DNA from: an uncultured Oscillospiraceae bacterium
GTDB lineage: Bacteria; Bacillota; Clostridia; Oscillospirales; Acutalibacteraceae
Direction: 5' to 3'
Length of the DNA stretch: 64,000 nucleotides
Assembly: GCA_948471095.1 (NCBI GenBank)
Contig: CAOKRG010000007.1
Location: 1 to 64,000, forward strand
Below the pieces are notes generated by a model. It was given only the letters and a program-made list of their open reading frames with translations, was not told the origin of the DNA and did no database searches. Positions 1 to 8,793 of this stretch are shown piece by piece; position 1 is the stretch's first letter, and each line of letters opens with the position of its first letter. The position numbers were made by a program, and so were the translations under genes.

Positions 1-1
1 A

Positions 2-1873
2 GATTCTACAAACCTTGTCTCTTTTTATTTTTGCGAAACTTATTTTACCTTATCTATCCAAGCTACGCAAACTGAAAATTATCCTATCATTCCGTTGCCA
101 CCAGATTATTTTAACGCTTTTTTTGCCATGAGCAACAATTTGCAGCGTGTTGCTACTGAAAACATAATGTTACAGAACCAACTATCTCAAAAGCAGCTTC
201 GTGAGGAAGCGTATACGAAGATTTTTATCAACAATGGAAGAACTTATACTCTGGGGAGATGCGGCAAATTTCTGGAACTTATTGATGCTGTTATCAACGC
301 AACTTATTATTATGAATATTCGGAACCACCGCTTCGCATCGATCCATATTATTCAATTGAAGTAGATAAACATGAGACGCTTAATATCAGTGAAAAGGAT
401 TTCTTCTCTGATGCGCGGCTTATCAATGCCTTTCAACGGCATGGTATCACCGTTCAACATCTGAGTACACAGAAGAACACTGCCAGACTCTTAAGAGATG
501 CAGTCACTAATCAGCTTGTTCCTAACCGCCGCCATTGCCCATTGGTTTTCTATGGCGGCTGGAGGGGAAATCAGGGTAAGACTGACATTTGGTATTTCAT
601 GTTCCAAAGTTTTGCAACCTGCCGACCCAACAACCAAACTGAAATGCTTACTTTACTTCCCAATCAATCCCCGGCAATCACTGCCACCGCCATTAGCCAA
701 TTTATGCCAGTATTTGAAATGATCCGAACCTCCTTCAAACGCCAACTAACGCTCCTTCTGTACCACGAGGCCGCCATCCACACCCTGCTTCAACAGCTGG
801 GTTATACATTCCCACTAGCCATTTGCTTCTTCTCGACCGAGCATAACATACTAACTTATTTTCGTAAACTGCTATCCTGGTTCAATACATCGCCGATCAT
901 TTTGGACACGCTTACCAATAATTTCTCCTGCGACCTTCTTGCACGCAAGGATCAACCACTCCTTGTAGAAGACAGCGGGCGGCTGAATGAAGCGGCAAAA
1001 AATGCGGAACTTCTTGAATCTGCCCTGCTTAACCATATTGTACCATGGAAAAATAAGCGTGAAACTTGGTCACTGCCGCTCCAGGCTCCGATTACGCTGC
1101 TTTCATCACGTGCATCAGCTTTAAGCTGCGCTCCAGAAGTTATGGTCCTTGATTTTGTTGCCGATGACTTTGATCGGGAAGTCTGGAAGGAATCTGCTGA
1201 TCAGGTCGGTCAGAACCGGGACTACTTGATCGCTTTTTGCGGCTATACCTCCACCCATATTCCTGAGTTAAAGGACGCATTGGCAGAGGGACAAAGGACC
1301 GCACGGAATCTTGATGAAGGTCAGTTGACAGATCCGTGTTTGCAGACATTGGGAATCCTCATAGGCCTTCGCAACTTCCTGGGAAGCTTTTTTGAATGTG
1401 CAGCGCTGAATTCTGTGCCGCTTCCTTCGAAGGACGGAGAATTATATGGTCAGCTTGTTAACCTCCTGGTACAGACTTCAGAAAAGGCCGAACGTGCCTC
1501 GCTTCCTGAGCTGTTTATTGAGATTGTCAGAAACATGATTCAGAAAGACATTCTACATGTACATCACAGGAACCGCTGCCCAGTGGACATGAGAGGTGTA
1601 GTCGCTTTTGATGAAGACCGGCTGCATTTCACATTAGACGCATTTACTCAAGTCTGTCAGTCGATGATGCAGTCTCGCCCGGTTATTGAGGCTGCGTTAT
1701 CCGAGGCAGGAATGTTTTCTGGCGCGAGGATCAACAAGACCACTCCTCTAACCAGAATTACTATCTGGAACGAGCATGGGATCCCTAAATTGACACGAGT
1801 TTTCTCCTTTGAGCGAGAGTTATTTGACGTTTATGGGGACCCCCTGATTCTGGAAGAGGAGGACGTGCAATGA
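2..1873 (+). CDS. Mobile-element protein of unknown function, 5' end outside window
   Basis: I do not recognise this family. The frame stays open to the first base of the window, so the true start is probably upstream; the first in-window candidate is a TTG at 95 with no convincing ribosome binding site. The visible part has about 620 residues. It has no signal peptide or membrane segment. The middle section (about residues 310-400 counted from the TTG) ends in short hydrophobic strands and conserved-looking acidic residues reminiscent of helicase/primase-like mobile-element proteins, but I see no Walker A motif. Its stop overlaps the next gene, a HerA/VirD4-like ATPase, by 4 bp (ATGA), so the two are co-translated and probably work together. 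Base composition is more AT-rich than the chromosome to the right, which fits a transferred element. Functional assignment is not possible from sequence alone. Confidence 0.6.
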   Translation, partial: DSTNLVSFYFCETYFTLSIQATQTENYPIIPLPPDYFNAFFAMSNNLQRVATENIMLQNQLSQKQLREEAYTKIFINNGRTYTLGRCGKFLELIDAVINATYYYEYSEPPLRIDPYYSIEVDKHETLNISEKDFFSDARLINAFQRHGITVQHLSTQKNTARLLRDAVTNQLVPNRRHCPLVFYGGWRGNQGKTDIWYFMFQSFATCRPNNQTEMLTLLPNQSPAITATAISQFMPVFEMIRTSFKRQLTLLLYHEAAIHTLLQQLGYTFPLAICFFSTEHNILTYFRKLLSWFNTSPIILDTLTNNFSCDLLARKDQPLLVEDSGRLNEAAKNAELLESALLNHIVPWKNKRETWSLPLQAPITLLSSRASALSCAPEVMVLDFVADDFDREVWKESADQVGQNRDYLIAFCGYTSTHIPELKDALAEGQRTARNLDEGQLTDPCLQTLGILIGLRNFLGSFFECAALNSVPLPSKDGELYGQLVNLLVQTSEKAERASLPELFIEIVRNMIQKDILHVHHRNRCPVDMRGVVAFDEDRLHFTLDAFTQVCQSMMQSRPVIEAALSEAGMFSGARINKTTPLTRITIWNEHGIPKLTRVFSFERELFDVYGDPLILEEEDVQ

Positions 1874-2556
1874 GTTTGAACCTAAATCCTGGTCATACTC
1901 TATCAGGAAGGAAAATAGTTTGGCTGGACGCAGATAATCCGCACATCTACATTTCAGGTCGGAGCGGAACAGGGAAGAGTTATCTCCTAAAAAAGCTGGC
2001 GATCCAAGCCATAGAGCAGGGTGCGCTTGTCCTAGTCATGGACTACACAGGCGATTTCCTGGACTATTCACCTCCGGAGTCATTGTGTTTTCAGCAGGTA
2101 GATGTTAGTTCCGCTGATTTTAGCCTCAACCCGCTCATTGGCCTGCCTGGTCAAAACCCAGATCTTCTTGCCCAGCAGTTGCTTGTGGCTATCCACTCTG
2201 TATTTCGTATGGGGTCAACGGCCACCCTCTCACTTCGTCGTGTCACGACTGCATATCAGAAAACGGATAAAAATCCCACTTTAGAAGGGCTTTTGAACTT
2301 TATTGCGCAACTGGAAGAACCGGATAGAGGCGTAAAATCTGCCAAGGAGTATCTGGAACTGTTGACCGGGATGGTCCACTGTGGCACTCGGCCAATCAGT
2401 CTTGATTTGGAGACATCAGGGCTAATTGTTCTGGATTATTCGCAAATCATTGACCCAAGTCTATGTAAATTGCTGGTTGAACTTATTCTCCAGGCCTTAT
2501 GGACTACGCACACTCCACAGCAGCCACCGCTAATTCTTAACAGAGCATTGTTTTAA
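1870..2556 (+). pseudogene. HerA/VirD4-like ATPase, C-terminally truncated
   Basis: The N-terminal 190 residues look like the ATP-binding core of a HerA/FtsK/VirD4-type motor. A Walker A motif GRSGTGKSYLL lies at about residues 31-41, followed by LVLVMDYTGDF, in the style of DNA-pumping ATPases that fetch an Asp-containing strand after helix 1. The protein stops at 228 residues, just after a PPLIL stretch where the Walker B strand and its acidic residues would be expected. The tail NRALF followed by a stop does not look like family sequence. I infer that the 3' half was lost when the end of the element was rearranged. It overlaps the preceding gene by 4 bp. A complete short ATPase is possible but less likely. 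Confidence 0.6.
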
Positions 2557-2575
2557 CAACTTTTTAGGAACCTAC

Positions 2576-2611
2576 AAAGAAACCTTGAGTTTTGAAACTC
2601 AGGGTTCCTTT
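2576..2611 (+). terminator. Stem-loop after the truncated ATPase gene
   Basis: AACCTTGAG at 2581-2589 pairs with CTCAGGGTT at 2598-2606 (nine pairs, one wobble). The stem can be extended by flanking AAAG/CTTT and is followed by a short T-rich run. It lies 25 bp after the stop of the broken ATPase frame. Confidence 0.5.
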
Positions 2612-3035
2612 GCTATATACATAAAATCGAACTGCTCCAACTATATCTAAAAATTTTAGGAGCAGAGCTGTTCTGGCGGGATCTCTTTTAACCCTATCAT
2701 AAAGCAACACGCAAATATCAGGAAGTTTTCAGCAGAAAAAGTGTTAGAAAAGATTCCAAGGCCACCTTGCGGCGAATATCCAAATAGTTCAGCAGGCCAG
2801 ATTCGCCTTAAAAAACTTCACCTAAGAGCAGATTCGAAGAAAAGCACAGATCTATTTGTGAGATATAGCTAAAATCCCAAAGGGGACTGCTTGAAAATTT
2901 TGTGTCCGAAAACTACTGAAAACTCAGGAAAACGTACTTTCCCAGACCCATAGAAGCACCTAAAACAGGGTCTTCCAAAAAAGTGTTAGAAAAGTGTTAG
3001 AAAGACCTTTGTTTTCCCTTTCGTAAACAAAAGGA
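2612..3035. other. Gene-free end region of a left-hand element
   Basis: No convincing coding frame was found in these 420 bp. The stretch is AT-rich and carries three copies of the short motif GTGTTAGAAA: one at 2741-2750 and a tandem pair at 2983-3004. Its position, immediately outside a terminator and tRNA 3' fragment, mirrors the space between integrase and tRNA at the right end of the neighbouring element. It is therefore read as the terminal region of another integrated element that has lost its integrase. Confidence 0.5.
2983..3004 (+). repeat. Tandem GTGTTAGAAA arm-type repeats
   Basis: Two 11-bp units, GTGTTAGAAAA and GTGTTAGAAAG, stand head to tail. A third copy with the same A-rich flanks lies at 2736-2752. 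The pair starts 81 bp before the tRNA-derived att copy at 3064. The TGGGTCAG pair of the other element starts 78 bp before its att copy at 21607. The likely role is binding of the arm domain of a tyrosine recombinase; this is inference. Confidence 0.5.
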
Positions 3036-3116
<81 letters not shown>

Positions 3117-3220
3117 TGTGGTGAGCCAGTTTTTCCAGCAGTTTTCAGGCATTTTTACTCCATTTTCCCGCAAAAATCCGAAGGTCTGCCCCTATCCGTT
3201 CCACTGAATTTTTTCGGTTC

Positions 3221-3240
3221 TGGGTCAGAAAATGGGTCAA
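3221..3240 (+). repeat. Left-end TGGGTCA direct-repeat pair
   Basis: TGGGTCAG at 3221-3228 and TGGGTCAA at 3233-3240 are spaced 12 bp start to start. The same pair with the same spacing lies at 21529-21548, beside the integrase. Paired repeats near both ends are typical arm-type binding sites for tyrosine integrases; the role is inferred. Confidence 0.7.
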
Positions 3241-3280
3241 ACACAGCGTGTGGAGGGGTAGGAGTGGGGGGGACTACATC

Positions 3281-3307
3281 AAAATTTGCGCCGCTAAACA
3301 AAGAAAA
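3281..3307 (+). repeat. Cargo-flanking repeat, copy A
   Basis: The core TTTGCGCCGCTAAACAAAG with its flanks matches copies at 16408 (B) and 20236 (C). Copy A shares the left flank AAAA with C but lacks the GACGGTTTT right flank present in B and C. It lies about 110 bp before the end of the cyuA-like gene, at the outer border of the cargo block. Confidence 0.6.
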
Positions 3308-3413
3308 GCTCCATCCGGTCCTGAGATTCGATTACGGTAGCCCGCTCATTGAGTTTTCAGATCATTTCCAGGCAGACCTCGTCCTGCTCCAATTTTCCAA
3401 AATATGCCTCCTG

Positions 3414-4694
3414 TCATTTGCACCGCTCAGTCATAATAGACAATATCGTCTGGTCCGTCTGCCGCATTCCCTGCTGAGCTAAAAGGCCCACATTCGCGAT
3501 CGTATCATCCACGCCTTTGGTCACGATGCCGTCGCCGCTTTTGAATTCCTGGTGGTTTTTATACATAGAGTAGCCCAATATCCCCGCGTCTACACTGGCG
3601 GCAATCTTGGCGGCGCAGGAGGGCTTTGCCCCATCGCAGATGGTTCCGCTGATGATAGCCACTGCGTTGACGATGGTGTGCGCTATGGCCTCGTAGCCGC
3701 CGTCCAGCAGATAGGCGATACCGGCCCCAGCCCCGACCCCGGCGCTGACCGCGCCACAGTAGGCCGAGAGACGGCCTATGCCGCTTTTCTGGTGGATGGT
3801 CACCAGGTCGCTGACCAGCAGCGCCCGGTACAGCTTTTCCTGGTTTGCCCCCAGGAACCTTGCGTACCGGACCACCGGCACGGAGGCTGTTATCCCCTGG
3901 TTGCCGGAGCCGGAGAGGATCACCACCGGTAGCTCGCAGCCGCTCATCCGGGCGTCGCTCCCTGCGGCGGCCCAGGCTTTCGCCTCGGTCTTGATGTCCC
4001 CGGGGTACTCCGCCAGCAGGACGGAGCCAATATTGGCGCCCCAGTTATTTTTCAGCCCTTCCGCCGCGATAGCCGTGTTGCAGTCGATCTGCCGCTGTAG
4101 TAGCGGTGCGATATCCCCAAGCTCCACCGTGTTCGCGAACTCCAGAATATCCGCCACATTCAGCACGCTCTTGTCCGTCAGGCTGTCCTCGGCGGAATCT
4201 GTCACCGGCTTTTCCAACAGGACTTCGCCGTTCTTTTCTTCTCTGACGATATTGCTGTGGCTGTTGGCGATATGTACACAGGCGGAATGCTCCCCAGCCC
4301 AGCCGGTGAGCCGGATGTCCAGCATCCGGGGGGTGTCGGCACAGACTATCTCAATGGGGGTATCCTGACAATAGGCCGCGATTGCCCCATGCCGGTCCGA
4401 CGGAACGGTGGAGATGACCTGCAGGATTTTCTCAGCGTCCCCCGCCGCTATCCCCGCCGCAATAGCCGCGGAGATGCCCTTTAGCCCTCCGGTGTTGGGG
4501 ACGACCACGCTTTTCACATTTTTGATGATATTGCCAGAGACCTCCGCCCGTATCCTTTCCGGCCATACTCCCAGGATATCCCGGAGCCGGGCAGCGGCAT
4601 AGGCTAGGGCGATGGGCTCCGTACAGCCTGTGGCGGGGACCAGTTCTTCCCTTAAAATGGACAGATACGCCTTTGTGGTTTCGGTAGTCAACAT
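3414..4694 (-). CDS. cyuA: L-cysteine desulfidase (UPF0597/CyuA family)
   Basis: The family splits L-cysteine into hydrogen sulfide, ammonia and pyruvate in the cytoplasm using an oxygen-sensitive [4Fe-4S] cluster. The protein has 426 residues, normal for the family. The N-terminal motif VPATGCTEPIALAYAAA carries Cys24, and the C-terminal motif SGTICDGAKPSCAAK carries Cys353 and Cys360; cysteines in these two regions are the ones expected to hold the cluster. Glycine-rich loops and the phrase SGSGNQGITASVPV are also family-typical. The ATG at 4694 has a clear GGAGG site 8 bp upstream. The gene is the last of a minus-strand set after the M16 protease and the YitT protein (15-bp gap to the latter). 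In this element it sits beside thioredoxin-type genes, which suggests a thiol theme. In other bacteria a cyuP permease usually accompanies it; none is seen here. Confidence 0.8.
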   Translation of the reverse strand: MLTTETTKAYLSILREELVPATGCTEPIALAYAAARLRDILGVWPERIRAEVSGNIIKNVKSVVVPNTGGLKGISAAIAAGIAAGDAEKILQVISTVPSDRHGAIAAYCQDTPIEIVCADTPRMLDIRLTGWAGEHSACVHIANSHSNIVREEKNGEVLLEKPVTDSAEDSLTDKSVLNVADILEFANTVELGDIAPLLQRQIDCNTAIAAEGLKNNWGANIGSVLLAEYPGDIKTEAKAWAAAGSDARMSGCELPVVILSGSGNQGITASVPVVRYARFLGANQEKLYRALLVSDLVTIHQKSGIGRLSAYCGAVSAGVGAGAGIAYLLDGGYEAIAHTIVNAVAIISGTICDGAKPSCAAKIAASVDAGILGYSMYKNHQEFKSGDGIVTKGVDDTIANVGLLAQQGMRQTDQTILSIMTERCK

Positions 4695-4709
4695 AAATTT
4701 TACCTCCTT

Positions 4710-5609
4710 TTATCGGGCGGGGATTTCGGGCGGCTCCACATAGACCCGTTCGCTGGAAAAGCCCTGCCCTCGAACCTCCTTGATCTGTGTGATGGTCAGG
4801 AACGCGTTAGGGTCAACGGATTGTATCAGCGACTGTGCGGCATAGAGCTTCCTGGGCGGGATCACGCACAGCACACCGCGCTGAGGTGACCTTGTCCTGC
4901 CGGTTTCGATTTGAACCATAGTGATACCGGCCTGCAGCTTTGTCAGGCATTTCTGCCGTATCTCCTCGTACCGTCTGGAAATCACAAAGAGCTGTATCTG
5001 TGACTGCCCTAAAAGCATCACCTTGTCCAGCACAATCGTCTCTACCACCAGCAACACAACGCCGTATAGGATTTGCTCCGGGTCAGAGAACACAGCCTGC
5101 GCGCCCATGATGACAATATCCGTCAGGTAGACCGCCACGGAGACCGGGATATGTGTCCACTTATGCAGTACCAGATTGACCACATCCGTGCCGCCGGTGG
5201 AGGAGCCCACCCGCATCACCAGCCCCACGGCTATCCCCACCAGCCCGCCGCCCAGCAGGGCCGACAGCAACGGGTCGGCAGTCAGTCCTTCGATACCCGG
5301 CACCCTCTGGGCCGCGCCCAGGAAGATGGGGTAGAGCAAGGAGCTGGCCACCGTAGCCAAAACGAACCTCCATCCCAGCACCGCCCAGCCCAGCGCCAGG
5401 GCCAGCAGGTTCACGCATAAAACAATCAGGGCGGTGTCCAGCGGGATGAACCTTGCCAGAACCACCCCAACGCCCGTGGCCCCGCCCATGATGACGCCGC
5501 TGGGCAGGATGAATGCCGCCACGGCGAACCCCAGCAGCATATTCCCGGCTATGATCGCAAAGCCAACCTCCGACGCTTTTTTCAAGCGCTTCCGATCAAG
5601 CCTTCTCAT
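4710..5609 (-). CDS. YitT family membrane protein (DUF161 plus DUF2179)
   Basis: YitT proteins are inner-membrane proteins of unsettled function, often proposed as transporters. This one has 299 residues. The first about 200 form several hydrophobic helices with the family-typical glycine-rich segments (for example SGVIMGGATGVGVVLARF and VMRVGSSTGGTDVV). The soluble tail after about residue 205 matches the DUF2179 pattern, with TKLQAGITMVQIETG and LCVIPPRKLYAA. The start ATG follows the M16 gene stop by a single base and has no good Shine-Dalgarno sequence, so translation is probably coupled. It is carried in the cargo between the protease and the cysteine desulfidase. The family call is firm; the substrate is unknown. 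Confidence 0.85.
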   Translation of the reverse strand: MRRLDRKRLKKASEVGFAIIAGNMLLGFAVAAFILPSGVIMGGATGVGVVLARFIPLDTALIVLCVNLLALALGWAVLGWRFVLATVASSLLYPIFLGAAQRVPGIEGLTADPLLSALLGGGLVGIAVGLVMRVGSSTGGTDVVNLVLHKWTHIPVSVAVYLTDIVIMGAQAVFSDPEQILYGVVLLVVETIVLDKVMLLGQSQIQLFVISRRYEEIRQKCLTKLQAGITMVQIETGRTRSPQRGVLCVIPPRKLYAAQSLIQSVDPNAFLTITQIKEVRGQGFSSERVYVEPPEIPAR

Positions 5610-5610
5610 A

Positions 5611-8502
5611 TCAGAGTACCACTATATTGTCCAGCCAACCGGCACAGGCGTCCACCTGCTGTCGGGAGCCGAGGACGCAGATGCTGCCCCGCGCTGTCAG
5701 GTCCTCCACGGGGCCGGCCAGAGCTTTCAGATCTTCCGGCACGGCGGCGAGCATCTCCCGGCGGACGCGGCACCGGTCCTCGTGGCTAATCTGCCGCCAG
5801 TAGAGAGCGTCTGCCATCCGGCCCTTCATGCGGGCTGTCAGAAGCGGGTCGGACTCCGCCGCCGCGCCGGTGATCATGCCGGTCAGGTCTATGTCAATGC
5901 CTCTCAGAAAGTCCGAGGAGGCACGGTAGCAGTCCAGCGTCCGGGCGGCGCTGGGGTCGCGGAAGGAGTAGAATCCAGCAAAGCCTGTGTCACGCAAAAC
6001 CATTCCCGTGCCGTAGGCCCCGCCTTGGACCCGTACCGTGTTCCAAAGGTGGGCAAGGGAGACGGTACGTCCCATGACCTTCGCCGAGCCGCTTCCGGTT
6101 CCCTGGAAAACGCCGCCCAGAGCCGCGTATGATACGCCGGATGGGATCACAAACCCCTCCCGACGGGGTTCCCAGGGCAGAACGGCCCCCGTGCAGGGCA
6201 GGGCAAAGCTGCCCTGCGGCAGGCTGGACGAAAGCAGTCGGGTGACAGTTTTGGCAGAAGCTTCATTCCCGGCAGTGACGCTGACCGTCATGCGTGCGCG
6301 GCAGAAAATGCGCTGGGCCAGAGATATAAGATCCTGCGCCAAAGCAGGAAAGCGGGCGGGGAAGTTCTGCTCCAGTTCCGTGAGCCACCGCAGGAAGGTG
6401 ATGCCCGACGCCTGCTCCTGGACGGCACCCTCGGCGGTTGAGCAGGCCAGGACCCTGGACATGGCGGCGCTGTGTCCTGCCGTGACCATCTGCTCCGCCA
6501 TCGCCGCCCGCCGCTGGCGCAGGAAGGTGAGCGCCTGCTGGGAGTTCTCCCACTGCTGTCCAACTAAAAGCTCTGTCAGGAGGGACAGGGCTTTTTCCAG
6601 TTTCGCGTCCAGAATACTGCAGGAAACGCACAGGAATGTCCGGCAGCGGTCCGGGGCGTTTTGCCGCCCATACGCTTCTACCGTGAACCAGATATTCCCG
6701 AACAGGGAGCGCATCTCCCGGCTCAGGTCTGCCAGACTGTACTTAGCCGTATCCAGACAGCCGAACAACTGGGCCATAAAGGATGCCTTAGCCAGTTCCT
6801 CTGGGGACAAGTCATCCAGCGCGAAATAGAGATTGCAATAGGTGATACCATTGGTGGGCAGCCGATGGCGGAGGAGCGCTATGCTGTCGGCGGTTTCTTC
6901 CTCTATAGGCAGCTTTTCCGGCTCCGCGGGGATCTGGTCAAGGCGAAGCCTGGGGATGGACGCCAGCTGCTCCGGCGTGTCCGGCATGTTCTGCCAGGCG
7001 GCGATAGCTTCCTGGAAGCGATGGACGCCGGCGGCTTCCTCGGTTCCCCAGCTGGATCGGACGGCACTGAGTCGAGCTGTCTCCTGGGCCTGGCGCTCCT
7101 GGCCTATGGTGTGGGAGGGCAGTGCAAGGATTCGGCAGTGATGGGGGTTCTCTAAAATGAGCTGCTTTAGAAGCTCCTCAAAATAGCCTGTCCCGCACTT
7201 GTCCCGCAAGCCGTCAAAGAGCGTACCGACGCTGAGATTTGCCGCAGGGTCGCCGCCGTAGAGCCAGCTCTCCATCACCTGGAAGCAGAGCATAAGCCCC
7301 TGGGGCATCTGCCCATAGTCCCGCTGCCGGGCCTCAAACTCCAGATTGTCCAGCGCCGCCAGGATCCGCCGGTGATCCAGCCCCTCCCGGGACAGCCGCT
7401 CCAGCTCATCCCGGAGGGCGGAGGACACCTCCTCGGACTTGTCCTCGGCAATGTCCCTGGCCTCCAGCAGGAGCCAGGGCTGCTGTACGCCGTCGTGAAG
7501 CTCTAAGCGGACGTCCTGAGCCAGGCCGCTTTCCAGAAGACGCCGCTTCAGGGGGGCCTGGTTGTCCCCACATAGTACATCCGATAAGGCTTGCAGCGCC
7601 ATTAACGTCTCCCTGTCCCGGAAGGTGCAGACAGCGTACCCATCTGCCAGCCGGGCGCGTCCCTCCAAGGATTCCTGTGCGGACAGCTCATAGCGTATAG
7701 CGGACAGGCCCGCCTCAACAGGCTTTTGCAGAGGTATCCCTTCCGGCGTGGGACAGCGCTCGTATGCACAAAGGTATTCACTGTCCAAAATCTCAAGAAC
7801 CTGCGCGATATCTACGCTGCCGTCCAGGAATATATAGGAATTTGATGGGTGGTAGAGACGGCTGTGGGCGGCAGCGAAGGCTTCGTAGGTCAGCTCCGGG
7901 ATATGCGCCGGGTCACCCCCAAAAACATAGCGGTAGCAGGTATCCGGGAACAGGCGGCGGGCCGCTTCCCGCTCCAGAAGGGCGTCCGGCGAGGAGAAGG
8001 CCCCCTTCATCTCGTTATACACCACGCCCTTGACGGAGAGCGCGCCGTCTTCGCCCAGCTCGTAGTGCCAGCCCTCCTGGCCGAAAATCTCCGGCTTGGA
8101 GTGTAGCAGCGGGTGCAGTACCGCGTCCATGTAGACCCGCAGGAGATTGATAAAATCCTGGCCGTTCCGGCTGGATACAGGGTAGACAGTTCTGTCAGGG
8201 AAGGTCATGGCGTTGAGGAAGGTGTTCATGGAGCTTTTCATCAGCTCCACAAAGGGCTCCTTCACCGGGTAGCGTTTTGAGCCGCACAGGACTGAGTGCT
8301 CCAGGATATGGAACACGCCTGTGTCGTCCCAGGGCTGGGTCTGGAAGGCGATGGCGAAGGTCTTGTTTTCCTCCGCCCGCTCCAGCCATACCAGCCGGGC
8401 GCCGGACTTTTGGTGCTCCATTTGCCAGAGGTCCGCCTCCAGCTCGTCAACACGTTGTTGATCTAGGACAATAAAACCTGAAAGGATACTGTTCTTTTCC
8501 AT
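5611..8502 (-). CDS. M16C family zinc metalloprotease (PreP/insulinase-like)
   Basis: This large peptidase of 963 residues matches the length of the presequence-protease branch of family M16, which degrades short unfolded peptides inside a closed chamber of four domains. The inverted zinc motif HILEH lies at residues 65-69 and supplies two zinc-binding histidines and the catalytic glutamate. It is followed by the family phrase LCGSKRYPVKEPFVEL and, near residue 165, YNEMKGAFSSPD, which carries the third zinc ligand (Glu). The C-terminal half has the usual degenerate M16 repeat. No signal peptide is seen, so it is cytoplasmic. It starts at an ATG with AAGGAGG upstream and a recognisable promoter at 8556-8584, and heads the minus-strand operon with yitT and cyuA. 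Next to an ABC exporter and small secreted proteins it may clear or mature peptides; that part is inference. Confidence 0.85.
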   Translation of the reverse strand: MEKNSILSGFIVLDQQRVDELEADLWQMEHQKSGARLVWLERAEENKTFAIAFQTQPWDDTGVFHILEHSVLCGSKRYPVKEPFVELMKSSMNTFLNAMTFPDRTVYPVSSRNGQDFINLLRVYMDAVLHPLLHSKPEIFGQEGWHYELGEDGALSVKGVVYNEMKGAFSSPDALLEREAARRLFPDTCYRYVFGGDPAHIPELTYEAFAAAHSRLYHPSNSYIFLDGSVDIAQVLEILDSEYLCAYERCPTPEGIPLQKPVEAGLSAIRYELSAQESLEGRARLADGYAVCTFRDRETLMALQALSDVLCGDNQAPLKRRLLESGLAQDVRLELHDGVQQPWLLLEARDIAEDKSEEVSSALRDELERLSREGLDHRRILAALDNLEFEARQRDYGQMPQGLMLCFQVMESWLYGGDPAANLSVGTLFDGLRDKCGTGYFEELLKQLILENPHHCRILALPSHTIGQERQAQETARLSAVRSSWGTEEAAGVHRFQEAIAAWQNMPDTPEQLASIPRLRLDQIPAEPEKLPIEEETADSIALLRHRLPTNGITYCNLYFALDDLSPEELAKASFMAQLFGCLDTAKYSLADLSREMRSLFGNIWFTVEAYGRQNAPDRCRTFLCVSCSILDAKLEKALSLLTELLVGQQWENSQQALTFLRQRRAAMAEQMVTAGHSAAMSRVLACSTAEGAVQEQASGITFLRWLTELEQNFPARFPALAQDLISLAQRIFCRARMTVSVTAGNEASAKTVTRLLSSSLPQGSFALPCTGAVLPWEPRREGFVIPSGVSYAALGGVFQGTGSGSAKVMGRTVSLAHLWNTVRVQGGAYGTGMVLRDTGFAGFYSFRDPSAARTLDCYRASSDFLRGIDIDLTGMITGAAAESDPLLTARMKGRMADALYWRQISHEDRCRVRREMLAAVPEDLKALAGPVEDLTARGSICVLGSRQQVDACAGWLDNIVVL

Positions 8503-8555
8503 GATAGCCTCCTTGTAGTGAGTTCCTTTTTGTTCGATCCGGCTTAGGTGCCAAT

Positions 8556-8584
8556 ATTATAGGAGCTTTTCCCCTCTGGCGCAA
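8556..8584 (-). promoter_or_regulatory. Sigma-A-type promoter of the M16-yitT-cyuA operon
   Basis: On the minus strand TTGCGC (8579-8584) and TATAAT (8556-8561) are separated by 17 bp, about 55 bp before the protease start. The rest of the divergent intergenic region (8585-8793) must also hold a plus-strand promoter for the flavoprotein operon, but I could not single out a good one. Confidence 0.6.
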
Positions 8585-8793
8585 GGTGCTATGCTTATTC
8601 TGTTCATTTTCCCGACCATTCTGTCCCATTCGTCAAAACTCCTTGCTTTTTCATACCGGCTTTGGACTGGGACAGAGCGTCCGCTATCTGTACAGAATAG
8701 ACCATTTCCGGGGCGGAATGAGCAAGTAGTATTGATTTTTTCGGAAAAAATGATATGGTTGCATCATAGAAAAAGCTGGGAGGGGTATGTCAA

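Noticed and set aside
3552-3932. Plus-strand open frame opposite the cysteine desulfidase gene
   Set aside because: It is the complement of a clear conserved gene, with unnatural residue use and no start signal.
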